Assembly (NCBI GenBank): GCA_036320915.1
Contig: JAXBDG010000007.1
Span: 124,001-188,000, forward strand
Length of the DNA: 64,000 bases
Origin: Linnemannia elongata
Taxonomy: Eukaryota; Mortierellomycota; Mortierellomycetes; Mortierellales; Mortierellaceae
Direction: 5' to 3'
Part shown: positions 21,414 to 32,507 of the stretch, piece after piece
Layout: each line of letters begins with the position of its first letter
How positions within the stretch are numbered: the first letter of the stretch is position 1
Notes under the pieces: model-generated
Told to the model about the DNA's origin: nothing
What the model saw: the letters and a program-made list of their open reading frames with translations, nothing else
The model's database searches: none
Translations under genes and position numbers: made by a program

Positions 21414-22133
21414 ATGACAAGCACAGCACCAGCACCAGCTACCAAGCCTACAAGCACCACCCGGCCCGAGCATCTAGTCCTCCGCCCCATGACCACAGCC
21501 GACACCCAAGAAGTCGGCCTCCTCTTCGAAAAGACCTTCCGTCGCGAACCCCTTGGCGAGTACCACGGCGTCGAGCCTGGCGAAGGCACCTCGGTCGCTC
21601 AGGCATCAGTCCAAGACCCCGTCTCGTTTGTCATCGAAGATACCACCCTCCCTGGACCTTCCCGGCTCATCGCCTTCAGGACCAGTTGTATCTTATCCGC
21701 GGAAGGGTTGCAGGCCGAAAAGGACAAGATTGCAAAGCAAGGACATGGCGATGCAATCCAGGCGATTCTTAACCGGATGACAGAACTCTGGCTCGCCAAA
21801 TCGACCGTGTTTGAGAAGCACCCAAGGGCGAAGGTGATGAAGTTTATTGCGTTGGGGGTGGATACGGAGCATGAGGGTAAAGGACTGGCAAAGGAATTGT
21901 TGAAGGCTTCCATGGAGAAGGCTAAGGAAGTTGGATGTGATGCGGTGACAGTTGTTGCGAGTGCGTTTGCGACACAGCATTTGTTTGGGAATCGGTTGGG
22001 ATTCGAGTTGATGGGACGGGTTCGGTATTCAGAGTTTAGCTGGATCAACGAAGAGACGGGCAAGGAGGAGAGGCCCTTTGAGAACTTGGTCAACCCTGAG
22101 TTCTTGGAGGTGTATGAGAAGAAGCTCGTCTAA
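21414..22133 (+). CDS. GNAT-family N-acetyltransferase
   Basis: A single exon of 239 residues. Motif A of the GNAT fold reads FIALGVDTEHEGKGLAKELL (144-163), with E154-G-K-G-L-A159 as the acetyl-CoA pyrophosphate loop; Glu replaces the usual Gln/Arg. The B-motif region is FATQHLFGNRLGFELMGRVRY. The overall layout, with a long variable insert between the first strands and motif A, recalls arylalkylamine-type acetyltransferases, but the acceptor cannot be named. The N-terminus is Ala/Pro/Thr-rich and has no targeting signal. Confidence 0.88.
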   Translation: MTSTAPAPATKPTSTTRPEHLVLRPMTTADTQEVGLLFEKTFRREPLGEYHGVEPGEGTSVAQASVQDPVSFVIEDTTLPGPSRLIAFRTSCILSAEGLQAEKDKIAKQGHGDAIQAILNRMTELWLAKSTVFEKHPRAKVMKFIALGVDTEHEGKGLAKELLKASMEKAKEVGCDAVTVVASAFATQHLFGNRLGFELMGRVRYSEFSWINEETGKEERPFENLVNPEFLEVYEKKLV

Positions 22134-22931
22134 AGCATGTCTCTGCTAGACACAAGGATACAGGACACAGGACACTGGATAAGGACGGAGATGTCAGGAT
22201 GGTAGGAATGTACTAGGATCGAGGCGAAAGGAGGAAGGAGGATTGATCCGTAGGACAAACAGTCGGACAGCAGGAGAGATGCCTACGAACACGGCGATGA
22301 GAACGGCGACGAGACTTTCTGGAAAGTGCTGAGTTCGGTCGTGCGTTTGTTTACACACCACCCCCACTCCGTAGTCAGTGTTTATTTTTCTTTCTTCATC
22401 CACACATACACCACCCACACATACACACACAGATACAACATATAGTAGATCAAATAACGTATTTTTTTGTTTGGCATTTGATGGTGTTTGTTCGTATTTC
22501 TTGGCTACTCCGGATAAATTCTAAGCGATGCCGAAGGAAAGAGAACGAGGCGGAGCAGTGCGGTGGTAATGTTTGGATGGTCGCAGCACGAGAACATGAA
22601 TATATACATACAAACGGGAGTGGCTGGATTATGCTTTTGTGTCCTCTTTCGTCGTTGTTTTATTTGGGCTCGTGCAAAAGTGTTTTGATTGATCGATGTT
22701 GGTTGGATGCTTAATCATCCTCAGGTTCAGCCACGGCGTCTTTTTTTTTTTTTTTTTTTTGTTTTTTGTTTGATGATCACCGTCCAAAGAGCGCGGAGTA
22801 TATATATATGCAGTGTTTTCTTTCTCTCTTTCGTTCTTTCTTTCTTTATTAACAAAGAACAACCCAGCAAACCGTCTTTTGCGCCACCACCATCGCCACT
22901 CACTACTACAACCACCCACAACAACAAGAGG
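22134..22931. other. intergenic, GNAT 3' flank and peroxiredoxin promoter
   Basis: Includes a CA-rich microsatellite-like stretch near 22400, a T run at about 22740-22760 and a TATATATATG at about 22800, roughly 130 bp before the next ATG and a plausible TATA box. No gene was seen. Confidence 0.6.
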
Positions 22932-24298
22932 ATGTCGATCACACAAAAGACAAAGACGAGCTACACTGACATCAAGGACATATCCCTGGTAGATTTCTTG
23001 GACGTCGAGACTGAGCGTACTCTGCTCGCCCATGAACTGTGGAAGGACCATGCTACCATCGTCATCGGTAAGTTACTCCTCCTTCTTCATCTGTTCTTCT
23101 CCTGGTTTGCTGGATGCAAGGAACGTTGGTGGGTATTAAAACCCTCTTTTTTTATTAGTGATTCGTCGCCCCGGATGCCAGTTCTGTCGCGAGGAGGCCC
23201 AGATCTTTGACGCCCAACGCGAAACCATCGAGAATGACATGGTAAATCAAGTCCATCGTTGCCCTTTCTCTCCATTTTCTCATTTGTTGTCTTTTAGTTC
23301 ATGACATTTGTTGACATTTGTTGTCGTCATGCATTTCATCATTTTAGCTCACTAACGATTTTTCTAACAATGATTTCTTACTCGCTTTTGCAACGAAAAC
23401 TAAAACACTAAATAGGGTATCAAGATGGTGTGTATTGTGCACGAGAGGGAGGGTGCGGACGAGTTCCAGAAGGAGTTCTGGCATGGTAAGGTCTACCATG
23501 ACCAGGCCAAGGACTTTTACAAGGCTCTTGGGTAAGTGTAACGGAAGAAGGAGATCATTCTTTGCTCATAAGCGTGCATGCTGCGCCAGATAGATGTATG
23601 GATGGTGATGCTGATCAATATGATGGAGACGATGCACCGTTTTTTTTGTTATCCTTTGATCATTGTTGTCTAACTCAAGACATTCTTCGTTTTAACCTCG
23701 CTGTAGAAACGGTCGTCTGCGTACGGGAGGATGGGAACAGTTGGTTCGTCCTTCGTTCTGGGGAAACTTCATCCGTAACAAACGATCGGGTGTCAAGGGC
23801 AACTTTATTGGTGACGGAAGGTAACTTTTCCGCACGATGCATTATCCTGACTTTGCTCTTATTTTCGTGCTCTCTTGGTGTAATTGTTTTGCCTAAATGT
23901 AGTCAGCATGTAAGGGTCCAAAACATTTGTCCCGTTACATTTTTTTCACACGCCGTCAGCATTAACCCCTACCCATTTCCATTTTTCCCTTTCTCTTTCT
24001 CTCACCATGTAGCATCCTGGGAGGCCTGCTGCTTGTCCAGCAAGGAGACCAAGGCCTGGCATACGAGCACATCGAGAAGGTTTGGGGGGACATTGCCCAC
24101 GCAGACCGGGTCCTGGAGGCTGCCAGTCGGGTCTCGGGGGTTGCGATCAACAAGGAGAAGGTTCTGAAGGCTCAGAAGGATCATCAAGCACTACATGATA
24201 AGATGCAAGCTTCTCCTTTGGCTGCTGGGAAGGGGAAGGCGCTGGCTCAGGGTGAGTCTGAGGGATCGGCCTGTGCTTTGCCTGAGCGGGAGGAAGCT

Positions 24299-24329
<31 letters not shown>

Positions 24330-24337
24330 GTGTTTGA
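22932..24337 (+). CDS. PRXL2/AhpC-TSA-type peroxiredoxin-like protein
   Basis: Five exons, 22932-23067, 23159-23241, 23416-23531, 23707-23820 and 24013-24337, giving 257 residues. The thioredoxin-like fold carries C52-Q-F-C55 in RRPGCQFCREEA, the redox motif of the AhpC/TSA (PRXL2A/FAM213) group. The conserved tail WGNFIRNKRSGVKGNFIGDG...LGGLLLVQQG matches that family, where it follows the core. The protein ends in a helical Lys-rich segment and a run of ten glutamines coded by pure CAG repeats (about 24299-24328), which is prone to length variation. No signal peptide, so cytosolic action is likely. Human relatives are antioxidant modulators; the electron donor is unknown here. Confidence 0.9.
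24299..24328 (+). repeat. (CAG)10 coding repeat
   Basis: A pure CAG tract coding the terminal polyglutamine of the peroxiredoxin-like protein, just before the GVstop end. Confidence 0.9.
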
Positions 24338-25224
24338 GGCTTTGGTTAGTGAACCTGCGTTGTGACTTCCTGGATTGCATCGTTGATGTGAATTGAACAC
24401 GAAACTCTAGCAAATGGCATACCAACACAACTGTGATAATGAACAGCAAGAACAAATGACAATAAAATAGAACACAATTACACATTGCAAACAACGCGTG
24501 ACGATCGATCCTGGTAATCATGACTAGCGCCGTAATGGTACTCGGCAACGCAAGCCGCAGTAAACGGCGAGGATTCTTCGCTACAAAGTTCTTGGCATTG
24601 GATGGTGTGAGCATTGCCCTGGAAGTTGAGTTGGACCTGAGACGGCGTCCGTTGGTCTTTGTAGGGTGGGCATGGACCCTTGCGTACCTTTGGAATGTCA
24701 ACCAGGCCGTTTGCTTGGCTTGGTTATCGGCGCCTTCTTATTTCCTATTGCCATTGCTTGCTCCAATGTGTTCTGCTGGTGTTTTTATTCGTGAGAATCT
24801 TATTGAGCAGCGTGCTAACTCATCACAGATGTGCATTGTCCTTGAGAGAAAGACAATAGATGGGATAGATCGAGCGCGCGGAAGATGTACCCGCGCGCCT
24901 GTTGTTATGCAGTGGAGCAGGGAGGGAGAAAGATTGCTATTGCGCGCCTTATTTGGCAAAGAAAGCAAATGCGGTCATCGTTTCACGGTGCTCTCACACC
25001 CACCACCAACTGCACAGTCTGCTCACTCGACTTTCTCTTGACTGGTTTCTGTCCCTTCTTTCCTTCTTGAGCTTCTTCATTTCACTCCCATTCCATTCTC
25101 TTTTTTCTTTTTCCTTTTTTCTTCTTTGTTCCTCTCCAACCCGCTCTTTCTCCCCTCCCCTCCCCTCCCCTCCCCTCTACCCTTCTCTTCAACACTTTAT
25201 AACCAACCCATACGCACCATCACC
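24338..25224. other. intergenic with a gene fragment; promoter of CPY
   Basis: Holds the wax-synthase-like fragment (listed separately) and a CT-rich leader with (CCCCT)n at about 25155-25180 before the carboxypeptidase ATG. Confidence 0.65.
24520..24760 (+). pseudogene. fragment resembling the C-terminus of a wax-synthase-like MBOAT
   Basis: An open frame starting at the ATG at 24520 reads RRGFFATKFLALDGVSIALE, then RRRPLVFVGWAWTLAYLW and AVCLAWLSAPSY. The FF-x5-G-x4-LE helix followed by RR, GWxWT and WxSAP resembles the last part of fungal membrane-bound O-acyltransferases of the wax-synthase type. The catalytic His and all earlier membrane segments are missing: only 180 bp separate it from the peroxiredoxin stop. 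After about 24760 the frame loses any family likeness. Most likely a relic of a deleted or shuffled gene. I recognise it only by pattern. Confidence 0.38.
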
Positions 25225-27713
25225 ATGGGTCTGTCCAAGAAACTGACCATCGCTTGCATCCTCTCGCTCGCAACCTCAACCCTTCTCTTTACCTCCGCAA
25301 CCCCAGCCCCCGGAGCGTTCGACTCGATCGTCCACGACGCCGACCGTTTCGTCGACCAGACCATCGGTCAGCTCGAGTTCAGCTGGGACAATGTCGAAGA
25401 GAAAGTCCACGATGTCCTCGACGACCTCTCGCACAAGCTCCAGTCCAAGGTTGATAAGGCGACCGAGTGGGTTCATACCTTGACCCATGAGTCTTTCCCT
25501 GGTGTGCAGATGCGGTTGAAGGAGCCTAAGCTCTGTGATCCTTCTGTCAAGCAGGTATGTCTCTTCATATAGTGGATGATGGTTATACGTTATCACTTTC
25601 CCCGGAGCTACTTTCCTTCTCTGCAAAAGTGATGACTTTATTTATTGTTGATATTTTTCAGGGCCATCCTGAAACAACCGTTCCCATCACCATCCATCAA
25701 TCAGCACCACATATGACATATGGTGTAGTGTCGTAATAATATAGGGAAGGAAAAAAAAAAAAAAAGAAGGGATGGATGATACGGGATCCCATCAGCAGCT
25801 GTCCTAGTCTTCCAGTTCCCTCCCCCGTCTTTTTTTTTTTTTTCTTTCTCTTGTTTACATTCCCTTGCAAACAACAACAGCTCTCAATGGGCGTTATTTT
25901 TCTTCTTTTGCCTGACTGTGGACGAAATGGAAACACCCGCCACGTTCATAGCTTGTCTTTTCTTCTCACTTCTGAACTCAAAAGGAGGAGCAAACATAAT
26001 GGGCAGAAAGAGAGACAGTGGGGCCAGGGTGAGCGGATGCAACGCGCCAGGAGACAGAAGAAGAGGGAATGACGATGAATTTGCAACCAACAAATCAATG
26101 ATGCCAGATAGCACCATTCGTGATATTCCGCACCCACTCTCCAGCAGCAGGAAGCTCAGCCATTGGAGTCCTTCAAAGGCATGCTGCTTCCCAACAAATC
26201 AACAAAATAACGGACACAAAGGGGGTATCGATGGTGGCGAATAAGGAGAAAAAAGAAAGAAAAGAAGGGGTTGCCACTGGTGTGTACCTGTCATGCGAGG
26301 GTCGTGAGGGGTGGTGAGCTCGCTTTGGCCCTATGACCTCTCGCCTCTCGTCTTTAATTTGACCCTTAACTCAAATGAGAATGGGCTTGGCACTCCAACC
26401 TGCATTTTGAAAACAAACATACAAACGCAGCAATTTAAACTAGCTATATTAACCACTATCTCTGTGTACGTCATGAATAGTACTCGGGATACTTGGATGT
26501 GGGAGCGGATAAGCACTTCTTCTTCTGGTTCTTTGAGTCGCGCAACAAGCCCGAGTCGGACCCCCTGACCCTCTGGTTGAACGGCGGCCCAGGATGCTCG
26601 TCACTCACCGGTCTCTTCATGGAGCTCGGACCCTGCAGCGTCAAGGAGGACGGTTCCGACACTCAGTACAACCCCCACTCCTGGAACTCGAACTCATCTG
26701 TCATCTTCCTCGACCAGCCCACCAACGTCGGATACTCCTATGGTGAGTCAGTTTCCAACACCTTCACTGCCGCCAAGGATGTCTATGCCCTCCTCCAGGT
26801 CTTCTTCAAGGAGTTCCCCAAGTACCAGCGCCTCGATTTCCACATTGCCGGAGAGTCTTATGCTGGACACTACATCCCCGCCATCGGTAAGGAGATCAAC
26901 GACGGCAACAAGAAGATGGCTACCCCTCTCCTCCGTCCCCCTGGTGTTCAGCACATCAACTTGGCTTCGTTGATGATCGGAAACGGTCTCACGGACCCCA
27001 AGACCCAGTATGAGTACTACCCTGATATGGCCTGCCGCAACTCGTACGGCCCTGTTCTCGACGATGCCACCTGCGACAAAATGACGGCTGCCTACCCCGC
27101 TTGTGCCGACTTGATCCAGGCCTGCTACGACACCAACTCTGTCTTCCGCTGCTTGCCCGCCGCAGCCTACTGCAACAAGGAGATGATCCAGCCTTACCAG
27201 ATGTCTGGCCAGAACCCCTATGATGTTCGCAAGAAGTGTGAGGGTGAAGGTGGACTCTGCTACCCTATCCTGGACGTCATTCAGAACTACTTGAACAAGG
27301 AGGAGGTCAAGGCCGAGCTCGGCGTCCAGGTTGAGAAGTACCAGTCGTGCAACATGCAGATCAACATGCGCTTCATGCTCCAGGGAGACTGGATGAAGCC
27401 CTTCCACTACATGGTGCCCCCATTGCTCGAGGACGGTATCCGTGTGTTGTTGTACTCTGGTGATGCTGATTTCATTTGCAACTGGATGGGTAACAAGGCA
27501 TGGGCTTTGTCGTTGCCTTGGTCGGGTCAGCTCAAGATGCAGGAGAAGAAGGACAAGAAGTGGTTTGCTAACGGTCACCATGCTGGTGATGTTCGCTCCT
27601 CCGGACCATTGACCTTCCTCCGTGCTTTTGGAGGTGGACACATGCTCCCCTACGACAAGCCTGAGGAGTCCTTGGCCATGTTCAACACCTGGGTTGCTGG
27701 CAAGAAATTGTAA
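25225..27713 (+). CDS. CPY: serine carboxypeptidase Y (peptidase S10)
   Basis: Two exons, 25225-25554 and 26481-27713, giving 520 residues. The signal peptide is visible (KKLTIACILSLATSTLLF, then ATPAPG). A propeptide of about 80 residues, rich in Asp, His and Lys, precedes the mature enzyme beginning at LCDPSVKQYSGYLD. Catalytic residues: Ser236 in GESYAGHY, Asp440 in SGDADFICNW and His497 in GGGHMLPYDKPE. The substrate-binding WLNGGPGCSSLTG is intact. Such enzymes trim C-terminal residues in the vacuole. The junction Q|YSGYLD is continuous with relatives, so the 926-bp gap is a single intron, far longer than the others here. AATAAA at 27794. Confidence 0.95.
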
Positions 27714-28220
27714 AAATTTGAGTTTTATGAGTTTGAAGTCGTCCTTTCTTTGCTTTTTTGGATGATCCTTCTTTTTTTTAATACCTACCTGTGAATAAAA
27801 AAACTCCCTTTATCAATTGTAGTCTTGGTTCTTGGTGCCTTGTCCATGGTTCAATGTTTATGTTTCTACGATTGTAACAAATATATGCCCTGCACCCGCA
27901 CCGACTTTGGTCAAGCTTGAAGATGGCTGCTGTAAAAGGAATGAAACTGCACGTGACCGTTCTCAACCTCTGTGATAACAACGGTCATGTTCCGCACAGC
28001 ATCATAAAAACACCATCTGTGCGGCACGTATTGTGAAGATGCTATTGTAAGGTCTGAGTGGGTTCACCAACCTTCAGCCATCCTTTATCCAAGTCAGAGC
28101 TTGAGCGCCCGTAGAAAAGGAGCTCCCTCTCCTAAGAGTGTTCAGAGAATGCCAGCCTTGAGATTGCGCGGACCCACAAGACATGGAAGGGCGAAGTCAT
28201 GTCTAACCTATTTGATCAAG

Positions 28221-28280
28221 TTTGATCAAACTACGCGTCCACGAAATTGATCAAACCCCTCTAAAAAGAGAGGACGCGTT
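28221..28280. repeat. nested palindromes and inverted repeat
   Basis: GTTTGATCAAAC at 28221-28232 is a perfect 12-bp palindrome, followed by ATTGATCAAAC. ACGCGTCC (28234-28241) pairs with GGACGCGT (28273-28280). Inside, CCTCT (28259-28263) pairs with AGAGG (28270-28274). Confidence 0.75.
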
Positions 28281-30959
28281 GGGGAAGGGGACATTGCAGC
28301 CTGCACCTCCTATGCAACCTTTCTTAGTTTCACTCCCTCGTTCCTTCGGCTGGAGAAAGAAAGTTCTTGGCGGTACAAGGAGTAAGAGGGGGGTGGTGGA
28401 AGCAAGCGAGCCGAGGAAGGTAGAGCTGCTTAGAGTTGTAACACCTGGTTACGAAGATATTGTGAGATATATGCTCTCTTGCGATAAATTATTAGATGCC
28501 AAACCAGCTCCGACCCGGGATCCGTGGGCTGAGATGTACAGCAAAGCGAACAGAGCGAAATAACAAAAAAAAAGACCTTCAGATCGATAAACATGGCTTT
28601 CTTCATCTTCCCATCACACCATTGTGACAATAGCAGGTACCATAAACTGGGTTCGTTTCGTTAGCATCTCTCTCTCTTCTATCGTCACTAATACCGATAA
28701 AAGAGTTATAATGGAATGCTAGATCAACCGATGAAAGCCTAAAGATGCAAACTATTCGCAATACCAACGATCGGAAGAGAAAAATGCCCAGTCCAATGTA
28801 ACTCAACCCTGCAAGAATGCTGCAACAGAACGTGGTCATCCCTCATAATGATTACCCTGCCGGCTTGGGTGTACGCGTGCAAACTGTCCCTTGCTTTCTC
28901 TTTCTCTTCGGAGATGCAAAAAAAAAAAAAAAAACCAACAACTTAAGAGCATTGGTTTAGCGACATGCTTTGCCAAGGAAGGGGCGGGACAGGGTCACCA
29001 TTTTCTTGTTGAGTTGCGATTCAGGTTTTTTTTTTTCTTTTTCACTTTTGGAGGGTTAGGTTAACGAAGGATTGCGTCTTCTCAAGGAGACCAAAAGTAT
29101 AGGTCTTGTAAAGCAACAAACCCTACCTTACGCTCACTCGATTTTTTTGCTTATTCAAAATAATGCCGGCGACCCTTGTTCGGTCACTACCATCATCATC
29201 GTCCAGGACTTCAAAAAAAACAAACAAAGAGCATAAAGAAATTTACGAATCGGCTCTCATCAATTATTCGTTCTTTGGACTGAACGGCGCTAGTCCTTCG
29301 AGCTCTACTCTACTCTCCCCACAACAATTGCATGCTTGGCCTCGGTCTCTTAGCCCACCGAACACACAAACAAATACCTCCACAAGGTATATCCTCTCCT
29401 CGTAAAACGCTAAAAAAAAAAAAAAAAAAAAGGATGTCAGTGCCCCGAACGAAAACAACAACAAAGGCAATCAAGAAAAAAAACCAAAAAACAAAGAATC
29501 GTGTGTAATGTTTATAAGGAAGAAAGAAAAGTGAGCAATCAAAGGCACATGAAGATATTGCAACTTCCAACAGACAACCGACATGGATATTTTTTTTTTG
29601 TTTCTTCTTTCCCCATGTCAATGGGTTGTTCTTGGAAACTTATGTGTATAGATGTACATTTAATCCGGCACCGTCGAAAGATATCTCTTATTTTTGTTTT
29701 GCTTTGTTGTCTTTCGTTATGTCCCATCAATTGACATGCTCGAGTTGTGATAGAAATGGGAAAGCCTGGACCCTTTCTTGCAGTCTCTGAACGTTCTAGC
29801 GGTGTGTGCTGGTTAGAGTATGACAAAGCAGGGCCTTCGAACCCACAATTTATTTTACTCTACATAACCCATCCGTTCATTCACCCAATGACCCAACCCA
29901 TCCAAAATAAAAAATAAAAAAACTGAAATAGCGTAAACCCACGGTCAGACCAGACCGACAAAAGGTGGAGTCGTAGAAGGGTGGGGTTTGGGCCAAGCCA
30001 TAGCTGTGATCTGATCGAGAAACCGGCCCGTTCCTTCGATATACCCCTCCCTGCCCCTCCGCTCCCAATCTAAAATGATTGCAATAAACAGTTGTCAGCA
30101 ATTCTTTTCTCATTTTCCCTCTTTGGGCGATCCGTTGTTTTTTCGCACACACACGTTTTCTTTATTTTTTTTTCTTTTTTTTTGATTCTGGAGATAGACT
30201 TGACGAAAGGATAAAGAGACCGTCTAGTAATTCGGTCCTTGACTAGCTCTTCGCTGGGATCTGATATACCTCCGATTATTCGTCCTTTTTGTCGGTGACG
30301 AAAAAGAAAGGGTGGGAAAGCTAAAGAAAATTAAAAAAGGAGGATTACGAAGAAGACGCAATCGAATAAAACGAATCGGCTCGGCAGTTTTGACATCCGT
30401 TTATTTCGTACACAATCATCATTGTAAAAGGATTCCTTCCTTCTCCATTTTCATTTTGAGAGGACAACAAGCGCGTAACATAAAAAAAAACAATCGTGAT
30501 CTACTGTTCGCCATCGGCCCGTTCAAGCACTTTTTCCGGTGTTCGATCTCTTTTTCTCCTTATGTGAGAAGAGGCGGAGGGATGGGATGAAGTAAAAAAG
30601 CAACGTATCATTATGCCAAAGTTTGCATGGGCTTGGAGGTGGAAAGGAAGGGTGATCTTGTTTGTTGTGGAGCAAAGACAAAAATGCTTATTGTTCCATG
30701 TTGTTGTTGTTTTTTTTAGGCTTGCAAGCCAACCCAACCGGCTGGAAAGCTTTCACGATGTGAGTTTAAACTCTCGGAATCGATTTATTTTCTCTAAATC
30801 AGGTTCACAACTCGAAAAGCAAAACAAAGAAACGAGCGAGCCCAACAATTCGCGACCCTGCCTGAACTGTCTTGTCCTTTCTAGCCAACTCCTTGTTGGA
30901 AAGGCAAGGAATGGTTGCAGAGTTCGTTTTTGTCAAACGTGCCAACTTAACCATTCAGC

Positions 30960-30960
<1 letters not shown>

Positions 30961-31029
<69 letters not shown>
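30961..31029. repeat. 69-nt A homopolymer
   Basis: An uninterrupted run of 69 A, preceded by ACCATTCAGCC and followed by CCACCAATCC. It could be a poly(A) tail of an inserted retrocopy or a slippage product. The exact length in an assembly is unreliable. Confidence 0.9.
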
Positions 31030-31031
<2 letters not shown>

Positions 31032-31791
31032 ACCAATCCTATCGCACCACACAGCTTGAGTCCAACCTACGCCGCTGACCAACGCTCGCTGTTACAAAAT
31101 ACATAAACAGACACATGTGTAAGTACCAATCGGTAACCTTTCAACTCATTTCGCACTGGAAGGGGATGGCGGGTCCCACCGTTCAAGTAAAGTGGACGAA
31201 TTGAGCCCCCTCCCTCGCTTTCCTCCTCCACTCTCATCAGCGTGTCTTGCCTCTGCCGCTCTTCTTTCCCCGCAAACACAAAAGCACAACCGGCTTACAA
31301 TATTTTTTCTTCTCCCGCGCTCGCTCCGCATTGCTCTCTAAAAGAAAAAAAAAAAAAACCAACAGAATAACACGCTATCACCAATTCCAAATTACCCATC
31401 CATCCACGCACACGCACACTACCTCCAGTGGACAGGTGAGTACTTTGTTCAGTGATGTATGCGTGTGATTCAAAATGCTGATAAAGCATTTATTGTTTTT
31501 TTTTTACCTCCAGACAACGACAGACGAATAGACGATTGAGATGAGGAGAAAATGAGCAGTTGAGGAATGGGCATGATTCTTGTGTTCAAACAAGTTTTCT
31601 CTTTAGGAAAACGTGAAGAGCAAATAGAAGTGAAGTGAGGGACGAGGGAGGGAAAAAAAAGGGGGAAATAAAGGTCTCTGTGCAACATTGAAAAAATAAG
31701 AGCGTGGAGTAAGATGTGTTTTGCCATCAGGTTTCCAGGGGGGAGACCAAAACAAAAGAGAGAGATGGTTTGAAGAACAAAAACGGTTGAT

Positions 31792-31792
<1 letters not shown>

Positions 31793-31830
<38 letters not shown>

Positions 31831-31856
31831 GCAAAACTGCAAAACTGCAAAACTTG
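31793..31856. repeat. 36-nt A run followed by a short (CTGCAAAA)3 tandem
   Basis: An A run at 31793-31828, then three copies of an 8-bp unit ACTGCAAA from 31828 to about 31852. Confidence 0.85.
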
Positions 31857-32507
31857 AATGTGATAGAGTGGTGATCAGAGAGGCACGGGCAGGAGGGGCC
31901 AACAATAAAGCGGTGCTGCACATAGACTGAAGTCCTTTCATTCCATTTCATCAGAGAATAGCGTTCATTTTTCCAAGAACAACAATAAAATAACGAAGGA
32001 TCCTTTTTCTACAGATTGCTGTCATTACCCGAGCCGGCTCTTGATGACGAAAAAATCTATCAAAGAAAGAAAAGCTTTATTCGACTCATTCCTCTCCCCC
32101 CTGGACTTTACTTGGACTGAGCTGTAAAAAAAAAAAAGAAAGCTTAGCTGAGTTGTTCCTACCTTTTGGGAGGCGTTGGGAAACACGAGCAAGAGGACAA
32201 AAAAGGGGTGAGGCGGGAATGAACAAGGGTGAGTCCTCCTTCCTTCCCGTCCCTCTGGATGCATTTCAAAGCCAATTGCAAACACGATGATGGTGTCTTT
32301 AGATAAGAGATGAAAAGTATTAGGGTAGTATTTTATTATTTTCGAGTGTACAGCAGAAAAGATGGTATTGGATGTGTATGGAGGAGGTGTTATTACAGGC
32401 GAGGAAAGCAAGTTTTTACAATGATGCAAGCAAGCAGACAAAAATGAATGAGAAAAAGTGAAAAAGGACTATGTACAAAAATGCGGAATCAAAAGTGATA
32501 AGGGAAA

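Larger units (their letters stand above)
27714..32507. other. 4.8-kb gene-poor region
   Basis: No supportable gene. Contents: a cruciform-prone palindrome cluster at 28221-28280; one 113-codon non-ATG frame (28222-28563) overlapping it, with no recognisable product; A/T homopolymers near 28920, 29410, 30961-31029 and 31793-31828; and mixed AT-rich DNA. The last 500 bp is the 3' flank of the zinc-finger gene. Confidence 0.6.

Noticed and set aside
24147..24701. 184-codon minus-strand frame overlapping the peroxiredoxin end
   Set aside because: Antisense to a well-supported exon and its 3' flank. The Ala run mirrors the CAG repeat.
26748..27641. 297-codon antisense frame across CPY
   Set aside because: A typical codon-bias shadow of a highly expressed exon; no domain.
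28222..28563. 113-codon plus-strand frame ending KANRAK
   Set aside because: Starts at TTG within the palindrome cluster, has no recognisable family and no promoter. It could be a decayed exon but is not supportable as a gene.
29830..29860. Possible minus-strand tRNA (GGGTTCGAAGGCCC)
   Set aside because: Only a partial B-box. No acceptor, anticodon or D arm can be formed in the neighbouring bases.
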